From contig NZ_QGMQ01000003.1 in the NCBI RefSeq assembly GCF_003259155.1, positions 1 through 64,000 on the forward strand: DNA of 64,000 nucleotides, given 5' to 3'. The translations under genes and the position numbers were made by a program. Numbering within the stretch: the first letter of the stretch is position 1; each line of letters starts with the position of its first letter. This DNA comes from Marinimicrobium alkaliphilum. Its GTDB lineage: Bacteria > Pseudomonadota > Gammaproteobacteria > Pseudomonadales > Cellvibrionaceae. Of the stretch, positions 26,186 through 34,828 are shown one piece after another. Under the pieces are notes generated by a model. It had not been told where the DNA came from, searched no databases, and was given only the letters and a program-made list of their open reading frames with translations.

Positions 26186-28885
26186 ATGCTGGTGAACCTT
26201 ATGAGCCTCCGCCGTTACTTTGCCCCCTTGCCCACGCTGCTGATCCTATGGCTAGCGGGCTGCAGCAGCTCCTCCGATGCGCCGCTGACCACACCACTGC
26301 CCGAGGAACAACCCCCGTCAACGGAGGCACCGCCAGCCGCCCTGGTGCCCTTTGTCCTGCCCTGGGATGACGCCAGCCCCGGCATCACAAATCTGAGCAA
26401 CCTGAACCACACCCCCGCCGGTCGCTATGGCTATGTGGGCACCAATGATGACGGGCGGTTTGTGCTGGAGGGCGATCCCATCCGTTTTTGGGGGGTCAAC
26501 ATCACCGCCGAATCGAGCTTTCCAGACGCCGATGATGCAGAGAAAATCGCCGCTCGCCTGGCCAAATTCGGTATCAATATCGTGCGCTTTCACCATATGG
26601 ATTTTGGCTGGAGCGGCATGAACACCGCCAGTCTGATCGACTACCCCCAGGGCAACAGCCGCAATCTCAACGCCGACAACCTGGATCGACTCGACTACTT
26701 TATCGCGCAGCTGCGGGCACAGGGTATTTACGTCAATCTGAACCTGCTCAATTCCCGTTTCTTCTACCCTGAAGACGGGTTGCCCGATGAGGTCACCCAG
26801 CTCGACTGGAAAGAATCCCATGTACTCGGGTTTATCAACGACGATTTTCGCAACCTGGAAAAGGCGTTTGCCCAGCAGTTGCTGACTCACACCAACCCCT
26901 ACACCGGCCTCAGCTACGCCGCAGATCCGGCCATTGTGATGGTGGAAGTGAACAACGAGAACAGTCTGTTCCAACAATTCTACGACGGCGCCATCGACCA
27001 ATGGCCGGCGGTATTTCGGGAACAGTTGGCCGATCACTGGAACACCTGGCTGCAGGCGCGCCACGCCTCTACCGAAGCGCTCGAAGCGGCCTGGGGCGCG
27101 GCCGACGAAGACAGCGGCGAAGAGCTGCTGAGCGCCGAACTGGGCGATTGGGTGGTGGAATTCCACGAAGGCGCCGAGGGCCTTGTTGAGGCGGGAAGCC
27201 ATCACGGGCGCGAGGCGTGGCACTGGCAAGTCACTGCGCCCGGCAGCGACACCTGGCACGCCCAGCTCAATCAGCCGGGCCTGACCTTCGATGAAGATCA
27301 ACTCTACACCCTGAGCTTCTACGCCCGCGCCGACAATAGCACCAGCCTCAGCGCGAATCTGCAGCGCGCCTACGGCGACTACAGCACCTTCGATTCCCGG
27401 CATGCCAACCTCGGTTCTGAGTGGCAAAGGGTGGAGTGGACCTTTTTCGCACCGGTCAGCGATGACAACCTGCGCATCAACTTTAACGGCTTCGGCAATC
27501 GCCTCGCCAACGTTTACCTGGCGGACATCAGTCTGACTCGTGGCGGCACTGTCGAAGCACTGGCCGAGGGTGAAAACCTGGAACAGGCCGGCATCAACCC
27601 CAACCGCCGCGCCGGCAGCTATACGCGCGAGCGCATGCGCGACTGGGCCGCGTTCATACGCGACCTGGAATACGCCTACTGGCAAGATATGCGCGACTTT
27701 ATCAAAGTGGACCTGGCCTACCCGGGACTGGTAGCAGGCACCACGATCATGAACAGTCCGCCAAGCGCTCAGGCGGTCTATGATTTTGCGGATGGCCATT
27801 CTTATTGGCAGCACCCGGTATTTCCGGGCGAGCCCTGGGATAGCAATAACTGGACGGTGGGCAACGACGCCATGGTCAACACCTGGAACGGAACCCTCGG
27901 CAACCTGGCGCGCGAGCGTATCCACGGTATGCCCTTTACCGTCTCCGAGTACCAGCACGCCTCACCCAACACCTACAGCAGTGAGGGCCCGCTGCTGATC
28001 GCGGCCTACGCCGCGCTACAGGACTGGGATGGCATCATGATGTTTGCCTACGATGCCGGCGCCGGCGGCAACTGGGGAGCAGAAGTGGTCGATAACTTCT
28101 TCAGCATGACCGCCCACCCCACCAAAATGGCCAATATGCTCGCCGGTGCCCTGATCTACCGACGCGGCGACGTCAGTCCGGCACAGGAGTCAGTATTGAT
28201 CAACTTCGATACCGACACCGAACTGGAGATTCTGACCACCCGGGGCAGCAGCTGGAACGTCGCCAATGCCTCCCATCTGGGTGTCCCCAGCGACCTGGCA
28301 CTGCGCCACCGGATTGCCATGGACCTCAGTGCTGAGCTGGGCTTGGACACAGCACCGGCCGCGCTCGATGCCGCGGTTGCCGAAGCCGACACCGGCGAGC
28401 TGCGCTGGGATCGCAGCCGCAGCGGCAAAGGGGTGGTCACCCTCGACACAGAAGCGAGCAAGGGCGTTATCGGCTTTATCGATGGTCAGGAATTCATTCT
28501 GGGCAATGTGACCATCGCCATCGGCGAAACTCAGCAGGACTGGGCGACCCTGACGTTGACCACACGCAGCGGCAGCTTTGCGACACCGGATCAACCCGCA
28601 CAGGTGCTGTTGGTCGCAACGGGACTGATGGAGAATACCGGTCAGCAGTGGAATGCCAACCAGAACTCGCTGGGAAGCGACTGGGGACGTGCGCCGACGT
28701 TGATTGAGGTGGTGAATGCGGAAGTCACGCTTCCTTTCCGGGCCGAAGATGTCAGCGTTTGGGCCCTGGACGAGCAAGGACAAAAGGGCACCCCAATCCC
28801 GGTTGAAAACCACAACGGAAACGCTCGTCTAACGATTGGCGGAGAAACGCAAACCCTGTGGTATGAGATCGAGCATACGCCGTAA
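26186..28885 (+). CDS. secreted lipoprotein glycoside hydrolase (clan GH-A-like) with internal CBM
   Basis: An 899-residue lipoprotein (lipobox WLAGC, then a Ser run and a Pro/Thr-rich linker). The TIM-barrel opening FWGVNITAESSFPDAD and INIVRFHHMDF, an NE motif near residues 255-257 (VEVNNENS) and a glutamate near residue 588 (FTVSEYQHASPN) fit a clan GH-A retaining enzyme. Between them, roughly residues 310-450, a beta-sandwich resembling CBM4/9 (WHWQVTAPGSDTWHAQLNQPG...LYTLSFYARADNS) is inserted. A C-terminal beta domain follows. I cannot name the GH family or substrate. ATGs at 26186 and 26201 are both possible; neither has a good ribosome site. It diverges from the amylase operon and shares its candidate operator. 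Confidence 0.8.
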   Translation: MLVNLMSLRRYFAPLPTLLILWLAGCSSSSDAPLTTPLPEEQPPSTEAPPAALVPFVLPWDDASPGITNLSNLNHTPAGRYGYVGTNDDGRFVLEGDPIRFWGVNITAESSFPDADDAEKIAARLAKFGINIVRFHHMDFGWSGMNTASLIDYPQGNSRNLNADNLDRLDYFIAQLRAQGIYVNLNLLNSRFFYPEDGLPDEVTQLDWKESHVLGFINDDFRNLEKAFAQQLLTHTNPYTGLSYAADPAIVMVEVNNENSLFQQFYDGAIDQWPAVFREQLADHWNTWLQARHASTEALEAAWGAADEDSGEELLSAELGDWVVEFHEGAEGLVEAGSHHGREAWHWQVTAPGSDTWHAQLNQPGLTFDEDQLYTLSFYARADNSTSLSANLQRAYGDYSTFDSRHANLGSEWQRVEWTFFAPVSDDNLRINFNGFGNRLANVYLADISLTRGGTVEALAEGENLEQAGINPNRRAGSYTRERMRDWAAFIRDLEYAYWQDMRDFIKVDLAYPGLVAGTTIMNSPPSAQAVYDFADGHSYWQHPVFPGEPWDSNNWTVGNDAMVNTWNGTLGNLARERIHGMPFTVSEYQHASPNTYSSEGPLLIAAYAALQDWDGIMMFAYDAGAGGNWGAEVVDNFFSMTAHPTKMANMLAGALIYRRGDVSPAQESVLINFDTDTELEILTTRGSSWNVANASHLGVPSDLALRHRIAMDLSAELGLDTAPAALDAAVAEADTGELRWDRSRSGKGVVTLDTEASKGVIGFIDGQEFILGNVTIAIGETQQDWATLTLTTRSGSFATPDQPAQVLLVATGLMENTGQQWNANQNSLGSDWGRAPTLIEVVNAEVTLPFRAEDVSVWALDEQGQKGTPIPVENHNGNARLTIGGETQTLWYEIEHTP

Positions 28886-28887
28886 AC

Positions 28888-28911
28888 AAAAAAAGGGCGC
28901 TCCCTGCGCCC
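28888..28911 (-). terminator. terminator after phoX
   Basis: On the minus strand GGGCGC-AGGGA-GCGCCC is followed by seven T. It lies about 80 bases past the phoX stop, just beyond the convergent glycosidase stop codon. Confidence 0.85.
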
Positions 28912-28991
28912 AACTTCAGTGGAGAGTTGTCCTGCCCTGCGCACGCGGCGTCCAGCCGCGCTTTTGGTGGAATCTTCCCTGGTCGAAAAGT

Positions 28992-31115
28992 TTAGCTGCC
29001 GATCACCCCACCATCGTCCTTGGTGATCACCAGGGTCGCGGAGCGGGGGTAGATGGCATTGTCATAGTCGGGGAAGCGACTGTTGATATCGCCCTCGGCA
29101 AAGTCTGCCGGGGTGGTGGTCGCGCCCGGATGCTGGACGTTGACAAACATGGTGCGCTGATCCGGGGTGGTGACTACGCCGGTAATTTCCTGCCCCAGCG
29201 GTCCGGTTAGAAAGCGACGCAACACCTTGTTGATCGGGTCGCAGGCGAGCATCTGGTTGTTACCAAACTGCGCCCAATCGCCGCTGTTCATGACGCCCTC
29301 GCTGATGTCGGTCTGAATCCACAGGCGCGCCTCTTTATCAAACCACAAACCGTCAGGGCTGTTGAAGATCTGCTCGTCGGTCAGCGCTTCGCCGTTGAAC
29401 GCTGAGTCGTCGGTCGGGCCCGCGAGAATGAAGATGTCCCACTCAAAGCGAGTGCCCGCCGCATTGCCGTTAGCTTCATCCCAGCGAATGATGTGGCCCC
29501 AACGGCTCTGTGCACGGGGGTTGGCCGCATCCGTGTTGTCGTCAGTGCGACTGGTGTTATTGGTGAGGGTAAAATAGACGCTGCCGGTGAGCGGGTTTAC
29601 CGCACCCCATTCCGGGCGGTCCATTTTGGTGGCGCCCAACGCGTCAGCGGCCAGGCGCGTATTGACCAACACGTCGGCCTGACTGCGAAAGCCGTTGGCG
29701 TCATTCAACGGAGCCATGCCGTAGATCAGAGGCAGCCACTCGCCACTGCCATCCTCGTTAAACCGGGCCACATAGAGCGTACCGGTATCGAGCAGGTGGC
29801 CGCCGGCGGTATCGGCATAATAGGGCTGGGCACTGACGAACTTGTAGATATATTCATTCTGGGCATCATCGCCCGAATAACAGACCACCGGCTTGCCTTC
29901 TTCAACATTGGCAAAGACCACACCTTCGTGGGCGAAGCGACCCAGCGCCGTGCGCTTGACCGGCGTATGAGTCTCATCAAAGGGGTCAATCTCCACCATC
30001 CAGCCAAAACCGTTGGGTTCATTACGGTAATCTTCCAATGCCGAGTCGCCGGTGGCGCCGACATCAAAACGGGCGAAACGCTGCTGATGCAGATCCGGAT
30101 CCTCGTTGGCCTGGTCCCACAGATAGCGGCTGGTCTGACCGGCGTGACGCACGCCGTAGCGGCTCTGCTCGCGGGGCAACGCATCCCGGTCGGCAGCCGT
30201 GCTGTTGCGAAAATAACCGGCCCAGTTTTCCTCGGCAGCCAGATAGGTATTCCACGGGGTGACACCGTGGGCACAGTTGTTGAGGGTACCGCGGGTCATG
30301 GTGCCGGTGGGACTGAAGCGGGTCTTGACAAAGTCGGTGCCGCGCACCGGGCCAGAGATTTCCATTGGGGTCAAACCGGTAACACGGCGGTTGCGGTCGT
30401 CGGCAACCACTACCCAATGACCCCGCTCTTCCTCGCGCATCCGCACGATGCTAACGCCGTGACCATTGAGCTCTTTCAGAACCTGATCGGCATCGCGCTC
30501 ATTGTCCTCATTCAGAACCGGCACATTGCTGCGCGACAATGCCTGCCCAATGGCCGCAGTATGCATAAAGCGCGGCTCAACGTACTCGTGGTTCATCACG
30601 ATAAAACCTTCCGCAGAGCTACCCTCGTAGGGATGCTCTCCTTCAATCGGGAAGAAGTGCATGCCATCGTGATGCGACCCCATCTGCATGCCCTGCTCCT
30701 CGCCGCTATTATCGAGGGCGTAGCTCGGATAGCTCCCCGCAATGGGCTCGCCCATGGGCAATATCGCGCGTACACTATAGCCTTCAGGCACCACTACGGT
30801 ATCGGCATCGCTGACCGGAATCGCGGCGAAGCCCAGCAGCACAGGCGCTTCGATCTCGCCATTGCCATTCGCTCCACCATTGCCGTTGCCGTTATCCCCT
30901 CCAGGCGGGGTGTCGTCAGAGCTGCTGGAACCACAACCCACCAGCCCGGCACCCAGGAAACCCAACGCCGCTGCGCTGAGGGACCCCTGCAGCAGTGACC
31001 GGCGTGAATAGCGCGAGCGGATGACATCGCGCATGGCCGTATTGGAAGAGAGATTGCTCATTTGCTCGTCGCCTTCATCGCCGACCAGCACGGTGCTTTC
31101 TTGTTCAGTGATCAC
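28992..31115 (-). CDS. phoX: PhoX-family alkaline phosphatase (DUF839)
   Basis: A protein of about 707 residues related to PhoX, the Ca/Fe-dependent monomeric alkaline phosphatase common in marine bacteria, which frees phosphate from organic esters. Residues 36-60 hold a twin-arginine signal (SRRSLLQG) that ends in a lipobox (GLVGC), so it looks like a Tat-exported lipoprotein. A Gly/Asn-rich linker follows. The family segment LNNCAHGVTPWNTYLAAEENWAGYF and MTRGTLNN are present. A GTG at 31113-31115 has AGGAG at a 7-base distance, whereas the ATG at 31121 is one base from the same site, so GTG is the better start. A Pho-box-like site lies upstream. Confidence 0.92.
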   Translation of the reverse strand: MITEQESTVLVGDEGDEQMSNLSSNTAMRDVIRSRYSRRSLLQGSLSAAALGFLGAGLVGCGSSSSDDTPPGGDNGNGNGGANGNGEIEAPVLLGFAAIPVSDADTVVVPEGYSVRAILPMGEPIAGSYPSYALDNSGEEQGMQMGSHHDGMHFFPIEGEHPYEGSSAEGFIVMNHEYVEPRFMHTAAIGQALSRSNVPVLNEDNERDADQVLKELNGHGVSIVRMREEERGHWVVVADDRNRRVTGLTPMEISGPVRGTDFVKTRFSPTGTMTRGTLNNCAHGVTPWNTYLAAEENWAGYFRNSTAADRDALPREQSRYGVRHAGQTSRYLWDQANEDPDLHQQRFARFDVGATGDSALEDYRNEPNGFGWMVEIDPFDETHTPVKRTALGRFAHEGVVFANVEEGKPVVCYSGDDAQNEYIYKFVSAQPYYADTAGGHLLDTGTLYVARFNEDGSGEWLPLIYGMAPLNDANGFRSQADVLVNTRLAADALGATKMDRPEWGAVNPLTGSVYFTLTNNTSRTDDNTDAANPRAQSRWGHIIRWDEANGNAAGTRFEWDIFILAGPTDDSAFNGEALTDEQIFNSPDGLWFDKEARLWIQTDISEGVMNSGDWAQFGNNQMLACDPINKVLRRFLTGPLGQEITGVVTTPDQRTMFVNVQHPGATTTPADFAEGDINSRFPDYDNAIYPRSATLVITKDDGGVIGS

Positions 31116-31199
31116 GATCATTCTCCTGATTGAGGGAAATGGCAGCTACGTCTGCTCGCCGCCAACAGGGAGAATTTAGCGCTGCAAAATGACCGAACT

Positions 31200-31217
31200 G
31201 TGATAACTCGGTGACAG
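31200..31217 (-). promoter_or_regulatory. Pho-box-like site for phoX
   Basis: Read toward phoX, CTGTCACCGAGTTATCAC consists of two 7-base PhoB repeats separated by four bases. It agrees with the E. coli phoA box as I recall it at 14 of 18 positions. It is about 85 bp before the phoX start and may also affect the divergent lipoprotein gene. Confidence 0.65.
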
Positions 31218-31353
31218 TTTTAAGCTATGCTTGGAGAACTGTGAGGCAGCGCACAACTCGACTTGGCGCCGGGAACCTCGTCAGCTTGAGCGACTCATAC
31301 ACAAGCGGTTTACGCACAATTCAGATCAACCAATGTTTGCTACGGGAGATTCC

Positions 31354-31668
31354 ATGAAACATCTATTTACCCTTGCGACCCTGGCCGTCCTCGCCAGCGG
31401 CTGCACCGTCATTGAACTCAATGAAGCTGGACAGTCAGTCCAGGTCCGCGATGAAGCGAATGTACGCGACTGTGAACGATTACACCGTATGGAAGTGAGC
31501 GTTTCCGACCGGGTAGGACCCGTCATTCGAAAAGAAGAGCGTGTCGAGCGCGAGTTGCTCGATCACGCGCGCAACAAAGCGGCAGAGATCGGTGGCGATA
31601 CCATCGTACCCGTCAGCGAACCGGAGGACGGAGAACAGCATTTTGGCGTTTACCGCTGTGGTCGATAA
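31354..31668 (+). CDS. DUF4156 lipoprotein
   Basis: A 104-residue small lipoprotein with the lipobox VLASGC directly after a short signal peptide. The mature part, with KEERVERELLDHARNKAAEIGGDTIVPVSEPEDGEQHFGVYRC, matches the DUF4156 pattern, including the two cysteines (RDCERL and YRCGR) that could form a disulfide. It recalls RcsF-like small envelope lipoproteins. I chose the ATG at 31354 with GGGAGA upstream; the frame opens 41 codons earlier without signal-peptide sense. It lies between phoX and ppk1. Function is unknown. Confidence 0.85.
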   Translation: MKHLFTLATLAVLASGCTVIELNEAGQSVQVRDEANVRDCERLHRMEVSVSDRVGPVIRKEERVERELLDHARNKAAEIGGDTIVPVSEPEDGEQHFGVYRCGR

Positions 31669-31682
31669 CCTCACAGCGGGCG

Positions 31683-31700
31683 CTGTCGTAAAACTGTCAT
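31683..31700 (+). promoter_or_regulatory. Pho box for ppk1
   Basis: CTGTCGTAAAACTGTCAT matches the consensus CTGTCATAAAWCTGTCAY at 17 of 18 positions. A plausible -10 (AATACT, 31709-31714) follows at the spacing usual for PhoB-activated promoters, and the ppk1 start is 53 bp downstream. Confidence 0.85.
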
Positions 31701-31752
31701 CATTTAGCAATACTCTTGTGGTCTTCGAAGCTGAGGACTACGAGAGGTGATT

Positions 31753-33816
31753 GTGTCCAATGCCTATTTCAACAGAGAGCTGAGCCTGCTGGCATTCCAT
31801 CAACGGGTGCTCTACCAAGCCTACGATGAAACCCTGCCACTACTGGAGCGGCTGCGCTTTCTGTGTATTTTTTCTACTAACCTGGATGAATTCTTTGAAG
31901 TGCGCATCGGCGGACTGGTAGAGATGCTGGAGCTCCATCAAGCCAGCGCTACCGGCCCGGACGGCGTCCTGCCTGAAGACCTGCTTGAGGAGACCGCACA
32001 ACGCGCACACCGCCTGGTTGAAGAGCAATACCAGATTCTCAACCACGACGTCCTGCCACTACTGCGCCAGAACGGCATCCGTCTATTGCGTCGGGAGGAG
32101 TGGAGCGGACCGCAAATCGACTATCTGCGCCAGTATTTTGAAACCGACGTACTGCCCGTGCTCAGCCCGATCGGGCTTGACCCAGCGCACCCCTTTCCGC
32201 GCATTCTCAACAAAAGCCTCAATTTTATTGTCGAGCTGGATGGCAAAGACGCCTTCGGGCGCAGCTCCGGGCGAGCCATCGTGCAGGTACCCCGCTCCCT
32301 GCCCCACATACTGTCGCTGCCCCCCGAGCTCACCACTGAGGGCCGGGAGTTTGTCTTTCTGTCCTCGATCATCCACTACTTTATGGCCGAGATTTTCATC
32401 GGTATGAAGGTGATTGCCAGTCACCAGTTTCGCCTGACTCGCAACTCGGACATCTTTCTCGATGAAGAGGAGACCGAGGATCTTCTGCGTGCCGTTCAGG
32501 GCAAGTTGGTATACCGCCAGTACGGCGACGAAGTCCGCCTGGAGCTTAGTGATCAATGTCCGGATCACGTGCGTGACTTTCTGCTCGAGCGCTGCGAGAT
32601 CCCCGAACGCGGCCTCTACCGTATCAATGGCCCGGTCAATCTCAACCGGCTAGCGGATCTTTTCGATCTGGTCAAAGACAGTGAGTTTTACTTTCGTCCG
32701 TTTGTTCAGGCCATGCCCAAACTGCCCAAGCGCAGCAACAGCTATTTTGATGTCCTGAAAAAGCAGGATATTCTGCTACACCACCCCTTCGATTCCTTTA
32801 ACGGGGTAGTGGACTTTCTGCGCGAAGCTGCCAATGATCCTTACGTGTTGGCGATCAAGCAGACGCTGTACCGAACCGGCTACAATTCACCGGTTGTGGA
32901 CGCGCTGGTCGCCGCTGCCCGGGCGGGTAAGGAGGTGACCGCGATTGTCGAATTACGGGCACGTTTTGACGAAGAAGAAAACGTGGCCTTGGCCGAGCGC
33001 CTTCAGCGCTACGGTATCCACGTCATTTACGGGGTTGTGGGCTATAAGACTCACGCCAAGATGCTGATGGTTGCCCGCCGAGAGAACGGAAAACTGCGCT
33101 ACTACGTGCACCTGGGCACCGGGAACTATCACCCGAAAACCGCCATGATCTATACCGACTACGGCCTTCTGACCAGCGACAGCGCCATCAGCCAGGACGT
33201 CTACCGGATATTCCTTCAACTGAGCAGCATGGGGAAAGCCTCAAAAATGGAGGCGTTGCTCTACAGCCCCTTCACGTTGCACAAGGGCATGCTGCGACGA
33301 ATTCGGGCCGAACGGGAAAATGCTGAGCAGGGTAAACCTGCTCGTATTATTGCCAAAATGAACTCGCTCTACGAAGAGCATCTGGTTGAGGAGCTCTACC
33401 AGGCGTCACAGGCCGGCGTGCAGATTGATTTGATCGTGCGGGGGGTGTGTCAATTACGTCCTGGGGTGGCGGGCCTGTCGGAGACCATTCGCGTGCGCTC
33501 TATCGTCGGTCGATTTCTGGAGCATACACGCGTGTTTTACTTTGAGAACGGTGGCGAGCCGGAAGTGCTGTGCTCAAGCGCTGACTGGATGATTCGCAAC
33601 ATGTTCCATCGGGTTGAGACCTGTTTCCCAATCAAAAACAAAAAGCTGCGCGAGCGAATTATCGACGATCTACACCTGTATCTGGCCGATAACACCCATG
33701 CCTGGGAATTGCAGTCCGACGGCAACTACAGCCATACCGAACCCGCCGACGGTGAGCCAGCGGTCAACGCTCAGCTGGTTTTGCTGGAACGCTGGGCGGC
33801 ACGCCAACTCACTTGA
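31753..33816 (+). CDS. ppk1: polyphosphate kinase 1
   Basis: PPK1 makes inorganic polyphosphate from the gamma-phosphate of ATP, reversibly. The 687-residue length matches E. coli Ppk. It opens with YFNRELSLLAFHQRVL and FLCIFSTNLDEFFEVR. The phosphorylated histidine is His434 in GYKTHAKMLMV, and a second conserved histidine lies in NMFHRVETCFPI near residue 619. Start choice: GAGAGG sits five bases before the GTG at 31753, giving MSNAYFNREL; the GTG at 31747 overlaps that site. A near-perfect Pho box upstream predicts induction by phosphate starvation. ppx lies nearby but in the opposite direction, unlike the ppk-ppx operon of E. coli. Confidence 0.97.
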   Translation: MSNAYFNRELSLLAFHQRVLYQAYDETLPLLERLRFLCIFSTNLDEFFEVRIGGLVEMLELHQASATGPDGVLPEDLLEETAQRAHRLVEEQYQILNHDVLPLLRQNGIRLLRREEWSGPQIDYLRQYFETDVLPVLSPIGLDPAHPFPRILNKSLNFIVELDGKDAFGRSSGRAIVQVPRSLPHILSLPPELTTEGREFVFLSSIIHYFMAEIFIGMKVIASHQFRLTRNSDIFLDEEETEDLLRAVQGKLVYRQYGDEVRLELSDQCPDHVRDFLLERCEIPERGLYRINGPVNLNRLADLFDLVKDSEFYFRPFVQAMPKLPKRSNSYFDVLKKQDILLHHPFDSFNGVVDFLREAANDPYVLAIKQTLYRTGYNSPVVDALVAAARAGKEVTAIVELRARFDEEENVALAERLQRYGIHVIYGVVGYKTHAKMLMVARRENGKLRYYVHLGTGNYHPKTAMIYTDYGLLTSDSAISQDVYRIFLQLSSMGKASKMEALLYSPFTLHKGMLRRIRAERENAEQGKPARIIAKMNSLYEEHLVEELYQASQAGVQIDLIVRGVCQLRPGVAGLSETIRVRSIVGRFLEHTRVFYFENGGEPEVLCSSADWMIRNMFHRVETCFPIKNKKLRERIIDDLHLYLADNTHAWELQSDGNYSHTEPADGEPAVNAQLVLLERWAARQLT

Positions 33817-33828
33817 GCAAGCACCCCT

Positions 33829-33862
33829 AAAAAAAAGCCCCCGGCACTCGGCCGGGGGCGGG
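33829..33862. terminator. bidirectional terminator, ppk1 / PEP-CTERM gene
   Basis: A 9-bp GC stem (GCCCCCGGC with GCCGGGGGC, 5-base loop) is flanked by a run of A on the left. It therefore ends in T on the minus strand, and a shifted stem ends in CTTT on the plus strand. It lies between convergent genes. Confidence 0.85.
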
Positions 33863-33934
33863 GGCTTTCCTGCTGTCACCCACCATCCTGGCAGGCGTCT
33901 CTTCCTTTGAAATTCTTTGCTGACGGCTGACCAA

Positions 33935-34504
33935 TCAGGCGCTGACTTTAGTCTCGCGCCGACGAGCCAATCCCAGTCCCAAGAGGCCGAGACCCATCAG
34001 TACCAGGGCGCCGGCTTCGGGAACCTGAGCGACCACACCGAAGATAGCGACATGGGAAATCGCACCCTGAGTGTTCAGGTAAAAATCACGCAGGTTGATG
34101 GTATCTGAGCCGTTCCAGCCGCGCGTCGAAAGATCAAACAGGTACTGGGGCTGATTACCGTCTTTCACCACCAAATAGCATTCGACGCAACTGATCGACT
34201 CGGGCCCCAAATTAATGATGTCCGCGTGATTGGGGTCGCCCCAGAAGTTGGTCGCATAAAAATCACCGTACAGCTCTGAGTTCGTGCCTTCGTCGTAATC
34301 TGCCTTGTACAGCGACGTCAGGGTTGATGACGTGCCGAACAATACCGCGACATTGTTGGCGCTCAGCGCTGACGTATTGTTATGCACGATGTCCGTGCTC
34401 GCATCGATATCTCCAGGCGTCAGCATCAGCGCCTGAGCATGACCGGCCACCAGAAAGGCTGCCAGTACCAATAGTCCACGAATTCCTTTGAATGACTTGT
34501 TCAT
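33935..34504 (-). CDS. PEP-CTERM sorted exported protein
   Basis: A 189-residue exported protein with a cleavable signal (SFKGIRGLLVLAAFLVAGHAQA) and a C-terminal PEP-CTERM sorting tail: VPEAG, a hydrophobic stretch (LVLMGLGLLGLGLA) and RRR. Such tails are processed by exosortase EpsH/XrtA in exopolysaccharide-making bacteria. The tail motif is PEA rather than PEP, a tolerated variant. The mature part has one nearby pair of cysteines (SCVECY). I chose the ATG at 34502-34504 behind AGGTGAAGG; the frame opens 39 codons earlier. A sigma-54-type promoter is upstream. No exosortase gene is in the window. Confidence 0.88.
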   Translation of the reverse strand: MNKSFKGIRGLLVLAAFLVAGHAQALMLTPGDIDASTDIVHNNTSALSANNVAVLFGTSSTLTSLYKADYDEGTNSELYGDFYATNFWGDPNHADIINLGPESISCVECYLVVKDGNQPQYLFDLSTRGWNGSDTINLRDFYLNTQGAISHVAIFGVVAQVPEAGALVLMGLGLLGLGLARRRETKVSA

Positions 34505-34579
34505 AACCTTCACCTGCTCCAATAAAGTTGTTATCACTCCTTTGAACCCTTGCCCCAACCCATTTGGGCAAGTACTCCC

Positions 34580-34596
34580 AAGCAGGAGCCATGCCA
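34580..34596 (-). promoter_or_regulatory. candidate sigma-54 promoter of the PEP-CTERM gene
   Basis: On the minus strand TGGCATGGCTCCTGCTT keeps the invariant GG (-24) and GC (-12) with ten bases between and matches TGGCACG-N4-TTGCW at all but two positions. It predicts a start about 66 bases upstream of the ATG. A short hairpin (TTGCCC/GGGCAA, 34550-34571) falls near the predicted leader start. Confidence 0.6.
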
Positions 34597-34828
34597 ATAG
34601 ATGAAAACGACGCCAAATCAATCGGTTATGAGATTTCTATGTGGTTTTAAACGACAAAGTGTAAGGCGACCCGACAGGCACCAAAACCCGCGTAGGAGGC
34701 ATTCAGCCCCCCGCAAACGGGGGTTTAGTCACGATTCCGATATTAGAAGAAGCACCCGATAGTGCCAAACGCGCTTACAGGCGGTCTGCGGAGGGGGTAA
34801 TGACTGTTTGCTTTCCCGACACTTCAGC
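34597..34828. other. intergenic, PEP-CTERM gene to ppx end
   Basis: The only structure I see is a short hairpin, CCCCCG-CAAA-CGGGGG at about 34711-34726, followed by TTTAG. It could end transcription on the plus strand. No coding frame or known RNA is recognised. Confidence 0.4.

Noticed and set aside
29493-30998. A 501-codon frame opposite phoX
   Set aside because: Antisense shadow; phoX has a signal peptide, family motifs and a Pho box on the other strand.
34680-34740. Possible cyclic-di-GMP riboswitch in the gap beside ppx
   Set aside because: The GC-rich hairpin is there, but the conserved GEMM core elements are not, and no gene follows in the right orientation.
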